A stretch of DNA of 64,000 nucleotides from positions 992,001 through 1,056,000 of the forward strand of contig QYRS01000004.1 in assembly GCA_006503535.1 (NCBI GenBank), written 5' to 3'. The DNA is from Arthrinium phaeospermum. Its lineage: Eukaryota; Ascomycota; Sordariomycetes; Amphisphaeriales; Apiosporaceae. The notes beneath the pieces are model-generated. The model saw nothing but the letters and a program-made list of their open reading frames with translations. It searched no databases and was not told the DNA's origin. Within the stretch, counting starts at the first letter, position 1. Each line of letters opens with the position of its first letter. Made by a program: the position numbers and the translations under genes. Below are positions 34,287 to 44,743 of the stretch, piece by piece.

Positions 34287-35611
34287 TATGGTGAATGCGT
34301 TGGTGGTTGGGTTTATTTGTATGTGTGTGTCTGTCTATTGGGGTGTATAAGATGGAGTGGAATGCCGTTTCTCTGTATCGTACAGAAGAGTGGTGATAAG
34401 ACAAAATCTGAGGTGAGAGTGTATGAAGTATATGCTTCTATGTCTGTGAGAACTGTGGTCTGTATTCATCACGATATCTACTGCGTCGCCGGCCTTCTTA
34501 TATACAAGTTCTGCCATGCCGATTTCGTTGGAAGCCGGCTCACATGGACAAATGGACGTAGCAAATTTGCAGTCTGGACCCGAGCCTGGCTGCAAGTGAT
34601 GCATGCCCACCGTGGATTACTCAATCCGGGGAATGAAAAGTGAGGCCATGCGATGAAACCTCATGCGATTGCAATCCCAAAAGAGCAAACAGAGTGGGTG
34701 TCCCCGGAAGGAATTCGTAGTCTCGCAGTCACTAGATCGTGTTGGAGCACGTTGGCTCAGCCTTGCTGGCTGCTGCGCTGGAACTCAGGTCGTTGGTAGG
34801 TCCCGACGCTGCGGCACTGCACCGGAGATCGAAGGCAACCGTGGAGGAGGGCGGAATGGTGGTGAGGTTCTGACAGTTGGTTTGGGTTGCTTTTGGCAGC
34901 ATTAGTGGGGCGCGCAGCCTCTTTTCAGCGCGGTGGGCTGATTGTAGTGTGATCGGTAGGGCCCGACCGGGGTCCCGACCTGTCCCGTCAATAGGCTCCC
35001 CGGGTCAACGCGGAAAGGGGGGGAAATAGTTCTTTGACGATCCAATCCATCGGGAACTCCTCTCGGGGTACATGTCGTCGCATGGTCCGACTTTGACCCA
35101 ATCTGCCCCCCGTGACTCCCGTCGTCACATTGTGAGGGGAAATGAATACTGGGGAGGTAACAGTTATGCACTTATGCGTTCGAGATCACAAATGCTTGAC
35201 CTGTCCTGTTGTCGAGGTCGTGGACGTCATGCAAGCCCGCCCAGCCCTGTATCATGTAAGCCTGCGACTCGAGCAGAGCTATCCCACGCTATCGCTGCCG
35301 CCTCGGACGAAACGGCAACTCTCGTCTGAAGCTATACCGCCCAAGAAGTCGCGAAGAATCAATTTTGTAGTTCGAGGCCCAAAGACTGGATGGACCTTGC
35401 AGCCAGTCTAGACTGATCGGGCATTCGAACAAAGTTCGATGACGGCCACTTGTCGTCACGATGTTGGAGCAGCGGCTCACGATGCCCCCAAACAGCATCG
35501 GCGCACGCGATACAAATAGGCAAGGGTTTCTTTGGTGAACATGCTTACCATGACTTCCTACGCCCTCCGAAGACCTGGAAAACTGTTGGAACCAGTACTA
35601 ACGCCGTCAAG
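34287..35611. other. intergenic, no gene seen
   Basis: Divergent spacer of 1.3 kb between the small mitochondrial-type gene and the hemerythrin-like gene. Only short frames without coding character. Confidence 0.5.
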
Positions 35612-36559
35612 ATGTTTCGAACGATTGTTGCTCCCACTCGCACCGTGACGTCGCAGCTCGCGCGCCATGCTCATCCAGCACCGCCGGCGATGATACCTGT
35701 CAGGCTCTACAGCGGTCGGATCCTCTCGAACGGAATGATCTCGAGCCGAGTCCCGAAGCCGCCGCGTGCCAGCGAGCAGCGAGAACCCGTCGGGAAACAC
35801 TGGCCTGAAGAGCCCGATGACTTCCTCGACCACCACGGCCCCTGGACCAAGATCAGCGAGGCCGTCAAGAACGATCACCGGCAGCTCGAGGCTTACTACG
35901 TCCGCATGACCAAGTCGGACGATCAGGCGTATCAAGAGGAGTACCAGAATGCTTTCATATGGAAGCTGAGCCGCCACTCCATTGCGGAAGAGATTGTTCT
36001 CTACCCCAACCTGGAGCGCTGCGTCGAAAAGGGAAACTACATGGCATCGCAAGATCGCCACGAACACTACAAGGTAAGGAAGGTGAACGGAGAGGAGCTG
36101 AGCTTCTCCGCAATGTCGGCGACGGGAATGAATTGAATGGCGCAATGGTAACGGCCGCGGTTGGTCTGGAGATGATGCTGACAGAGGCACCTGCGACAGC
36201 TTAAGCGCGAGCTCAAGAGGTTCCAGAAGCTACGTCCCAGCAGCCCCGAGTTCATGCCGACGCTCGAACGTCTCTGGAAGGAGCTGAAGACCCATATGGA
36301 AGAGGAGGAAGCCCACGACCTCGTCAAGCTCGAGGAGGCCATCACCGAAAGCAAGTCCAAGGCCATCGCCGACAGCTTCGAGTACTGGAAGGACGCGAGC
36401 CCCACCCGAAGCCACCCGTGGGTGCCCAACACGCCGCCGTGGGAGACGGTCGTGGGCTCCATCGTCGCGCCCTGGGACAGGATGATGGATAAGTGGCGGA
36501 AGTGGCCCCCAGCCGAGGACATTAGCGGGCAGCCGGGCGCCCGGTCCCCACCCATGTGA
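35612..36559 (+). CDS. hemerythrin-like HHE-domain protein
   Basis: Predicted four-helix protein binding a metal (di-iron in true hemerythrins) through His and acidic residues. Exons are 35612-36073 and 36200-36559, giving 273 aa. The intron uses donor gtaagg, branch gctgac and acceptor gcgacag; an in-frame alternative acceptor 15 nt earlier would add five residues. Candidate metal ligands lie in NDHRQLEAYY, LSRHSIAEEIVLYP, DRHEHYK and THMEEEEAHD, in the order usual for the family. The N-terminal 50 residues are basic and Ser/Arg-rich (MFRTIVAPTRTVTSQLARHA), suggesting mitochondrial targeting. The C-terminus carries PTRSHPWVPNTPPWETVVG, typical of fungal members. The physiological role (iron, oxygen or redox sensing) is not shown by the sequence. 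Confidence 0.85.
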
Positions 36560-36777
36560 ACGGAGACATAGTGGTCTACATGTAACATTCATCCAGTAGC
36601 ATTCGCGAGTGCATCGTATGTCGGATCTATGTATCATTGCTTCCCAACTGCGGGACATCTGTCTGTAACTATGCTCTGCATCATGACCGCCGTCCATATT
36701 CATCAATCATGGGAATCATCCCATCGTTGATATGAACCATCCGCCTAGCAAATTGTGATATTCACTGAAGCTCTCGA

Positions 36778-38706
36778 TCATCCTGTAAGATTCCCGGTCT
36801 CTTTTTTCACGGACTCTCTGGTGACAACTTGAGCGTGAACGAGAACATCTGTTCTATCCTTGTAGCCCACACCATCTGAGTTGCCGTATTTGATAAAAGC
36901 AGGCGTACAGACCAAATCGACATTTCCATCATCAGGAAAGGAGTCGTTGACCGTTGTCATTGATGCCGGCATGAACCGGAATCCATGTAATTTCTTGGGG
37001 TATCGACGATTGCCCATGCGTACCTCATAGTCAGCCTTGGCAGCCGCCATCAACTTAGCCAAGTCGACCGCTGCGTTGACGATGCGTAGAAAATGCTCTC
37101 GGTGTTTTCCAAGGCCGTGCCTATTGGCGAAGAGGTCGAAGAACGTGCCCAACTCTTCAGCAAACTCAGTTCTGTTTTCGGTAGGCTTGTGTTCCTTTCC
37201 AAAATAGTACCCGTTCTGGCCGCATATTATCTGGAAGCTATCTGCCATATTGACACGCATGCGGTGGTATATCTGCATTCGTTGCTCAAGGTGATCATTG
37301 GACACTATATATGTTTAAGTAAGTATGCTCAACAACTCCATAACTGAACAGCGAATGAAAAACTTACAGTGTATCTCTTTATGATACTCTGATAGTTCTG
37401 TGCCGATATCCAAGCTCCAGATCATGAGCGGATGCTGGAGGATCTCGTCGATAACCTTGTTCCATATAGCAGCCTGGAAGAAATACTGCTTGCACTCCGG
37501 ATTCTTCAGGTACTTCTGGGCCCAATCAGTAGTCAATTTGTCGAAGAAGTTCTTGTGATCATTTCTTCTCGGGAGACACAGTGGATCGCCTCCAAAATAG
37601 TTTCTCGCCGATGTAATGATCAAGTTGCTGAGAGCCATGAATCTCTTCCGAATCATGTCGTCGTCGACAATGGTGGCCGAGAACCAGCCAAGCGATGCTT
37701 GTTGCTTCGGGCCCGGCAGCTCAGAGTCAGATATGTGCGATCCTTGCGGCGTGGCCTTGCGGGCGGTTTCCATCGTTTCAATAGTATTGCCCTTCTCTTT
37801 GATGGTGGCATGCTGCTCCTCGATGCTTGCATGCTGCTCCTTGATGGTGGCATTCTGTTCCTGGATGATGGCATCCTGCTCCTTGGTTTTGGCATCTAGC
37901 TCCTTGATGGTGGCGCTCTGCTCTTCGATAGTGGTTTTAAGATTCTCGATAAGCTCTTTGGCCCCATTGAGATCACTAGAGTGAGACATGGGAAAATGAA
38001 GGTTAGCCTCGTCCGACTGCATACCTGCCTGGTTGATAGAGTTGGGTATGACAGGGTTGAGAGCAGTCATGGCGTTATTGCCGGGAAGAACTGGTGCCAT
38101 CTGACGTATCATCGACTCCAAAATTGTGGTCGTCTCCTCTGCGGAGAGGCTTCTCAGATTTCCAAGGGCGGTTTGGACACCCCACGTCAACGGCTGCTGG
38201 TTCACCTGTAAAATACCGGGGTTGTTGTCGAGATTGCTGCTTAGCATAGAGTGTCGATTGGCGGTAGAGTCGAAGTCAGGCATGACGGTATCATTGATGC
38301 CCATAGAGGGCATGGTGGCGAAGTCATTCTCGGGCGTGGACTCAGTGTGACTTGAGTCGCCATGCTCGACCTTTATCTGCTTTGCAATGGGTTCCCGTAG
38401 GTTGCCATCTACAATAGCGGAAGCAGGTCTCTTTTGGATATCCATGCCCGACACTGTCCCTGTAGGGTGATTGGCAAGAGGCGCTGGGCCTATAGGCGGA
38501 AGATCACGACTGGCTGCTTCACAAAAAGAAAAGTCAGTATTCTGTAACGATTATGAGGATGGCAATGCTCTGCATTGGACTCCGAAGTAGCAAATAATTT
38601 TTTGTGATGAAGAAAACGGGATGGAGTAGAATAGGGCAGCAAAGAGAGAGAACCTACCGTCGTAATCGAAGTACTCGGTGAAGTAATCCGATTGGCCAGG
38701 TGCCAT
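36778..38706 (-). CDS. coiled-coil protein of the duplicated pair, copy A
   Basis: Family not recognised. Exons are 38706-38658, 38513-37368 and 37304-36778, giving 573 aa. The start MAPGQSDYFTEYFDYD is followed by a segment with basic motifs (MDIQKRPASA, AKQIKVEH) that could be nuclear localisation signals. Residues about 202-266 are a heptad array of the type EQxATIKEQ, predicted to form a long coiled coil and clearly expanded compared with copy B. From about residue 295 a conserved domain runs to the end: NYFGGDPL, WAQKYLKNPECKQYFFQAAIW, HRMRVNMADSFQIICGQNGYYFG, and HGFRFMPASM followed by VDLVCTPAFIKYGNSDG. No catalytic motif is recognised. The gene lies head to head with the HSPA12-like gene at 39570, with 863 bp between the ATGs. 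Confidence 0.75.
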
Positions 38707-39569
38707 GGTAACTGCAAGTCCAGGAAAAGAATTCTTGGTCAAGAAGCTGCTTGCACTTGTGGGTGGTGGTAATGGTCATGAACTCGGGAAGAAGTGGTGA
38801 AAAGAACGAGGAGGTACTAGGGGATTTGGAAACAGCCGTCGGGCTATTGGATCAGGTACAAGTGAGTAGAACAAAGGTATGAAGGATTGTTCTGGCAATC
38901 ATGCCCTGCTCACTTCCTGTTCAATTTGTTTCAATGTTAAGAGAGCAAGAGATAGGGAAGGGACCTCACAATGGTATCAGTGAAGCCACAAGGGAAAGAG
39001 CATGAAGAGCCCTGGATTGTACAATGCATATCATATGATAGGCCTCGAAGTCTCAAGCTGTGTAATGACGAAGGTTACAATCAAAGAAAAAGAAATTTCT
39101 CTGTTGTCCACGTTGCTACAGCATGTGAGTAGGAATAGGGCCAATTGCTAGAAGCGGTGGTCATTATCCATGCTAACACACTCTTTCTATGCCCAAGGTG
39201 AAGCATACAGCCTCCATCTCACATACGCAGTGCTACTGCATAGTTATTTCACGCTTGTGCAGCTCACTCAATAAGGGCATCCTGGACAATCAGAATATTT
39301 CCATCTTCTTACTGGGATACCTTCCGCTGCCCTCTTCTTGGATTTCGGCATTTCTCATTCTCCCTCACAAGCCACTCGAGGTGTCTATTTGTTCTTCTTG
39401 TTATGAACAGGTCAACGGATTCTGTAACGACGACGCCACAACTGGAAGCAACAACTGGAAGCAACAACTGGAAGCAACAACCGGAAGCAACAACCGGAAG
39501 CAACAACCGGAAGCAACAACCGGAAGCAACAACTCTCCACGTTCTACCCGGATTTACCGTCTCGCCAAC
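38707..39569. promoter_or_regulatory. divergent promoter, unit A
   Basis: Shared upstream region of the two unit A genes. CATGAACTCGGGAAGAAGTG at 38777 has a close match at 44082 in unit B, so parts of this promoter are conserved. A seven-copy 13-bp repeat lies near the right end. Confidence 0.55.
39439..39531 (+). repeat. 13-bp tandem repeat, about 7 copies
   Basis: Unit CAACAACYGGAAG with a strict 13-bp period (YGG at 39442, 39455, 39468, 39481 and onwards); the first three copies carry T and the rest C. It lies 40-130 bp upstream of the HSPA12-like start at 39570 and has no counterpart in unit B. Confidence 0.85.
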
Positions 39570-41834
39570 ATGCCTCCGGAACGAACGTTACGATCGAGCA
39601 CAGCAAAGAAGAGGGAGCCGAAGCAGTTAAAAAAGAAAGAGGCGACAGCAAACCAAAATGCGCAAATTGCGAAACAACCCGAAGTGCTCATGTCCATCGG
39701 TCTCGACTTTGGCACAACGTGAGTATCTCGACGGTTTTCTTATTGCCGCCACAGCTACTGACCAGTATAACATAGGAATTCGGGTTTCGCCTACGGCCTC
39801 ACCGGTGACCAAAGCATCCCAGGCTTTATCTTAGTTGATGTCATCATGGAATGGCACAGCTACAACAAACTGACATCGGAGCGTACCAGTCAAAAGGTCC
39901 CAAGCCGAATGCACTATGACAAGCAGGGCGCACCCACCTGGGGCCATAACATCCCGAAGCATGCCAGGGTCCTTCAGTGGTTCAAGCTCCTCCTTCTAAG
40001 GGAAGACGAGTTGCCCGATTACCTCCGTAACTCTGCGCACCTTGAAGAAGCTCGAGCGCTGCTCACAAAGCTTGGAACAAGCGCAATAACTGTCACGGCC
40101 GACTACCGTAAGTATATCATACCCCGAGTCCCACCTAGCCGCCCTTTTTTATACCATGACTCATATGTATCTGAAATCCACAGTCAAGCTATTCTGGGAC
40201 CATTGTATACTGAAAATGAAGGAGAGCAAAGGCGAAAACCTTGTGGAAGAGGCGACTTTCCAGGTGTCCTTCACAGTGCCGGCTATTTGGTCGGATACTG
40301 CCCGCAAGAATCTGGCAGAGGCTGTAAAGAGGGCTGGGATCCTCGACGACCGCCCATCCAGCAGCAACAATGGTGTCACGCCTGGCAAGACTACCGTCAA
40401 ATACATATCGGAACCCGAGGCCGCTGCTTTCCATGTTCTTGAGTCCCAGTTGGGTCATCGTCCGGATCTGAAGAAGGGCGACCGATTCATGGTCGTTGAC
40501 TGCGGAGGTAAGTACGCAGAGACTTCTGATATGACATAATGCTGACCATCATTGGGCTAGGCGGTACAGTGGTAGGTCCCGTCTTGGTAGCCATTCAACC
40601 ATCCTAACACAGAGATGTTAACCAAAGTATAGGATATAATCTGCTACGAAGTGGTGGAACCTGCGCCTAACCTGAAGATCAGAGAATGCACGGAGGGAAC
40701 TGGTACGTTATACAACCAACACGCTCAGACCCCCAACTAAATACGCTCTACAGGCGACCTATGCGGTGCTACGTTTCTTGACCAGGCATTCCGCGAATAT
40801 CTTGTGAATACTGTTGGGGAGACCACATGGGATTCACTCTCCCCTCGCCAGCAGATCAACATCATGGAAGCAACATGGGAAGACAACATTAAACCCGAGT
40901 TTGATCCGGCTGTACAAGATCCAGGGGCATGGCCTGTAGATATACCGGGACAGCAGGAGCCAATCTACCTCAACAGTGACGAGATTCGCGATGTTTTCCA
41001 GGACTCGGTCATCACCCAAATTCAGGGCCTTGTCAGAGCCCAGATCAACAAGATGAAAGTGCAGCAAGGGATTGAGAACGACGAGGTTACTCCAGAGGTA
41101 AGGGTGGCCCATAGACTATGGAGCTGAATCTGACTCTCGTGTAGTTTGTGATCCTAGTTGGTGGCTTTGGCGAATGCAAATTTCTCCGACTGTCTATCGA
41201 AGAGACGATTAAAGAAGTTGATGGCAGAATCCAATTACTGCGACCCCAACGCAATGAAAGCTGGTCAGCAGTCTGTCGAGGGGCTGCGATGGCTGGTATC
41301 CGGGAGAAATCCCTTGTCGCTACGCGCAAGGCCCGCTCTAGTATCGGCTATCCCATCAACCAACCTTGGGATCCCAAAAAGCACGTGGAAGACGTAACCT
41401 GGGAGAGGTTCGACAAGGCCCGCGGAATGCGAATGGCTGTAGACCAGATGCGTTTGGTCCAGAGAGCTGGAGACGACGTGAGCACCGAAAACGAGCCAGC
41501 CCCTTACGATCTGGCTTTCGCCATGGACGAAAGCGGACCAGCCAAATACGAAGTCCCCTTGTACAAGGCACCGAGCCGGGATCCGCCACCTCAACTTGAA
41601 CCGGACGATACCAGTTGGCAGCATGTGGGAGACATCAAGATGGAGTTTCCAGTGCAAATCGAAGAAATCTCTGCTGAAACCAACGCGAAAGGCCAGCCAG
41701 TTCGCATGCTGGTTTACGACTCGCATATAAACGTCAACGGCGCTGGGTTCGAGTTTCAGGCATTCTATAACGATGAAGTGGTGGGACAGTACACTGTCAC
41801 GAGTGATGCAGACGACAGCTTGTTCGTGGATTGA
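39570..41834 (+). CDS. HSPA12-like Hsp70-family ATPase, copy A
   Basis: Actin/Hsp70-fold ATPase related to HSPA12 proteins. Exons are 39570-39718, 39776-40107, 40184-40507, 40561-40571, 40633-40702, 40754-41097 and 41145-41834, giving 639 aa. The fourth exon is an 11-nt microexon that completes the phosphate-2 loop. Nucleotide-binding motifs: phosphate-1 IGLDFGTTNSG (from residue 43), FTVPAIWSDTAR, YISEPEAAA, phosphate-2 VVDCGGGTV (264-272) and adenosine loop VGGFGECKFL (from 415). The region past the ATPase is short and not like the Hsp70 peptide-binding domain or lid, so canonical chaperone activity is doubtful. The N-terminus has a Lys-rich patch (AKKREPKQLKKKE) that may be nuclear-targeting and is absent from copy B. 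The start at 39570 is the first ATG consistent with exon phase; the frame is open further upstream. Confidence 0.88.
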
Positions 41835-42238
41835 TACACTGGACGCTGGGAGCAACACTGGTGATTATTCCATGTTCTTATGCACTGATTATTCCAGAAA
41901 CCATTACAGCAGTTAAATTTACTGCCCGGCGATGCTACACTTTGCTAGGCCAATGGGACGATCAGGAAATCAGGGATGTAGCATGGGAAAAGCACGTTCG
42001 GGCATTTGAGTCCTGAGGCGAGACAGTGGGAATGCATCGAAGATACAGTGCTGCACGAGTTTATCACCAATCACTGCGGGACATCTGTCTGCAGCTATGC
42101 TACCTCTTTTGGTCGCTCTCCATGCTCACCAACGCAGGGGACCATTCCGTAGCAAACTTAGTCTCGTTGCGAGTGAACACGGATATTCAGTGAAGCTATT
42201 GAGTCGCCATGTAGAAAATCCTCTTCCATTTTCGCATC
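41835..42238. other. junction spacer between duplicated units
   Basis: Contains the end element of unit A (42000-42073) directly abutting the start element of unit B (19-mer at 42073). No gene seen. Confidence 0.7.
42000..42073 (+). repeat. conserved non-coding unit-end element, copy A
   Basis: Seventy-four bases starting GGGCATTTGAGTCCTGAGGC, matched by 47210-47283 with about seven differences counted by eye. It is non-coding and lies downstream of the HSPA12-like gene. Confidence 0.8.
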
Positions 42239-43989
42239 TCATTCGCAGATTACGCGAGCTTTTTCGAGAACAAGGGTCTCGCCGTAGCCTCTACCCTCTG
42301 AAGTGCCGTACTTGAGCAAAGCTGGTGTAACTACCAAATCGACGAGACCTTCAGTATTATTGCCGGAGCGGAACAGCTTACGCATTGAGGCTGGCCTGAG
42401 GCTGAACCCGTGATACTCATCGGCGTACAGACCACTGCCCAGGCGTACCGCATAGTGTGCTTTAGCCATTGCCATCGGGTAGGCCAGCTCAATTGCGCGG
42501 TTGATAATGTCTAGGAAGTCTTTCCGACAGCCTTCATGGTTGTGCGCGTCGGTATAACTGCTGAGTTGATCGATCAAGTCGTCAACGAATGATTTCTTGT
42601 TCTTCGTAGCCACGACATTGTCCTCGTCACCAAGGAAATATCCGTTTTTGCCACGGATCTTTAGGTTAACTTCTGCCATGTGGACACGCATCGAATGGTA
42701 GCTCTCCAGCTTCTCCGCAGAACCTTGGATGTTTGCTATAGGTATGTCAGCATTGTTAACTTAGATGTAGTTGCTGCGTGATCGACTTACGACCCCAAAT
42801 CATCCTGTGAAGGTTGAATTGGTAATTCCCTGCTGTTTCGCACCAGATCTTCATCGGGCGAGAGAGGATGGTGTCGACAACTTGGTGCCATATGATAGCC
42901 TCGATGAAATAGGGCTTGCGGGGCCCAGTCGCCAGATACCCTTCACTCCATCTGGGAGTGATCTTATCGAACAGTCCCAATCTCCTGATTGCGGTCGTTG
43001 CTCTAAATGGGCTGCCCGAAAAGTACTGCTTCGTTACCAGCTTGATACGGTCTCTGAGAAGTGTGAAGCTTTCTCTGACGACGCTGTCGTCGATATCTTC
43101 GGTCATGGCAAACCTGACGGAGGGTTGCACCGCTAAGTCTTGTAGCTTGATTTCGGCATTCTGCCACTTTTCTCGCAACGCCTGGATCTGGGCATCCTTC
43201 TTCTCGGCGTCACCCTCTAGTTCTTGAATGCGGTCTATTGCTTCTTGAAGCTTGTCTGAGTGCGTATCAGAAAGGGTGGTTTCAGGCGCGGCCGGACGGG
43301 CAACTGTTTGAACATGAGGGCTGATCTGACAGGGGACATTAGCCATGGGAGAGTTGTGCAGTTCAGACATTGGCTTCAACTCGTCCGTATTCGGCTTTTT
43401 GCCATGGTTCTTGTTTTTTTCTTCCTCCCAGAGACCTCTCAGATGCTCGAGGGTATCTTGAAAGCTCGCTGTTGAAAGCAAAAGCGGTTCGGGTAGAGCC
43501 ATACCACCAGTGATGTTGACCGCCATTTCCGAGTCTTGCTTAACAACGGCGTTGGCGCCAGACATTGTGATGTCGGAGAAAGTGTCTGGTGCCATGGGAT
43601 TCGATGGATTCTCAAAACCGGGAGCAATATGATCGGCATCATTGTGCTCAATCTTAGCTTGCTTGCAGATGTTCATCTCCATCTCCTCGTCCTGGGAGGC
43701 AGTCGCAGGTCTCTTCCGGATTTCCATTCCCGATGCTGGACTTGGAGAATTAGCGGACGGCGGGCGGCTTCCGGGTGCAAGATTGGACACGCCTAGATGG
43801 AACTTCTCGCTGCTGGCTGCTTCAAAACACATGTCAGCACTGTGTCGCAGGTATGCGGGATATGAAGAATGAGAATGTCAAATGATCTCAAGAACTCAAG
43901 GGTAGACCCCCCGACACAGATAGGGAAGAAAGTTGAGGAACCAGAAAATAGCCAAAACACCCGCCATACAAATCGAAGTACTCACACAT
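42239..43989 (-). CDS. coiled-coil protein of the duplicated pair, copy B
   Basis: Paralogue of the gene at 36778. Proposed exons are 43989-43965, 43816-42791 and 42735-42239, giving 515 aa. The first intron would use a GC donor (G|GCGGGT) at the exact place where copy A has G|GTAGGT. This yields EYFDLYASSEK, aligned with EYFDYDASRD of copy A, and intron lengths of 148 and 144 nt. An alternative is ATGT|GTGAGT with a three-codon-shorter style start. Basic motifs MEIRKRPATA and NICKQAKIEH are shared with copy A. A coiled coil lies at about 195-236 without the perfect heptad array. The conserved C-terminal part includes YFSGSPF, KPYFIEAIIWHQVVD, HSMRVHMAEVNLKIRGKNGYFLG, and GFSLRPASM followed by VDLVVTPALLKYGTSEG. 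Function unknown. Confidence 0.7.
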
Positions 43990-44743
43990 GTTTTCAACTT
44001 TATCGAATCCAATGACGGGCGGTAGCGATGAATGAATGCCTTCTAGCCGCCTAGTTGCTCTGGGTTCAATGATCTTGCGAGCATGAACTCCGGAAGAAGT
44101 GCTGAACGAACTAACGGGGAATGAAAGTAGATGTGAGAGGCTGTACAGCTAATCAAGCTGGTAGAACTGAGTCTGGGGATGGCAAGTATGATTGTTTGAC
44201 TTTTCACATCCAGCTCACTTGTTGCCGGGCCTAGCCAATTGAGCTGTTGATAGAACGTGGGAAAAAGAGAAAAGAAGTACGGAACAAGAGGGAAGGCACG
44301 AAATTGTGTATACCGTCCGCGGTGTATCCTAGGGAAGGTCCTCAATATTCCATTCATATGGCTTGAAAGACATGATGCCAAAAGAAATTCCATTTTCACT
44401 TGTGCATCTTCAAGCCACAAGATAAATCCACAATCCGGATAGGTGAAAGATCTCATATCATTTTCTTTTCTCCGCAACCACGTGCAACATATTTCTTCAT
44501 CAACAAGTTGAACAAGCAACCGCCTGCAACCGAAGCTTGGTATCACTTGTTGTTTGCCTCTACATTTGTTTTCTCGTAGTCTCCCATCCTTGACCGTCTT
44601 GTCCTCCCCATTCTTTGGTCATGATTCTTACCCCTCCTCCCACCTTTTTTACATATCGCCACTCATTATCGATTTGACCTACCATCTTGTGTTTCTGTTT
44701 CCCAAACTTTCAGAATCAGTTTGGAACACCAAAATTCCTCAAG
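43990..44743. promoter_or_regulatory. divergent promoter, unit B
   Basis: Shared upstream region of the unit B pair, 754 bp between ATGs. CATGAACTCCGGAAGAAGTG at 44082 matches unit A at 38777. It lacks the 13-bp repeat array of unit A. Confidence 0.5.

Larger units (their letters stand above)
36647..42072. repeat. tandem segmental duplication, unit A
   Basis: The unit begins at ACTGCGGGACATCTGTCTG (36647) and contains a minus-strand coiled-coil gene and a plus-strand HSPA12-like gene. It ends where unit B begins with the same 19-mer at 42073. Gene order, orientation, intron layout and short flanking sequences match unit B. Confidence 0.85.

Noticed and set aside
38707..39569. Heat-shock elements in the HSPA12-like promoter
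   Set aside because: No convincing array of alternating nGAAn/nTTCn units was seen; scattered GAA/TTC triplets are expected by chance.
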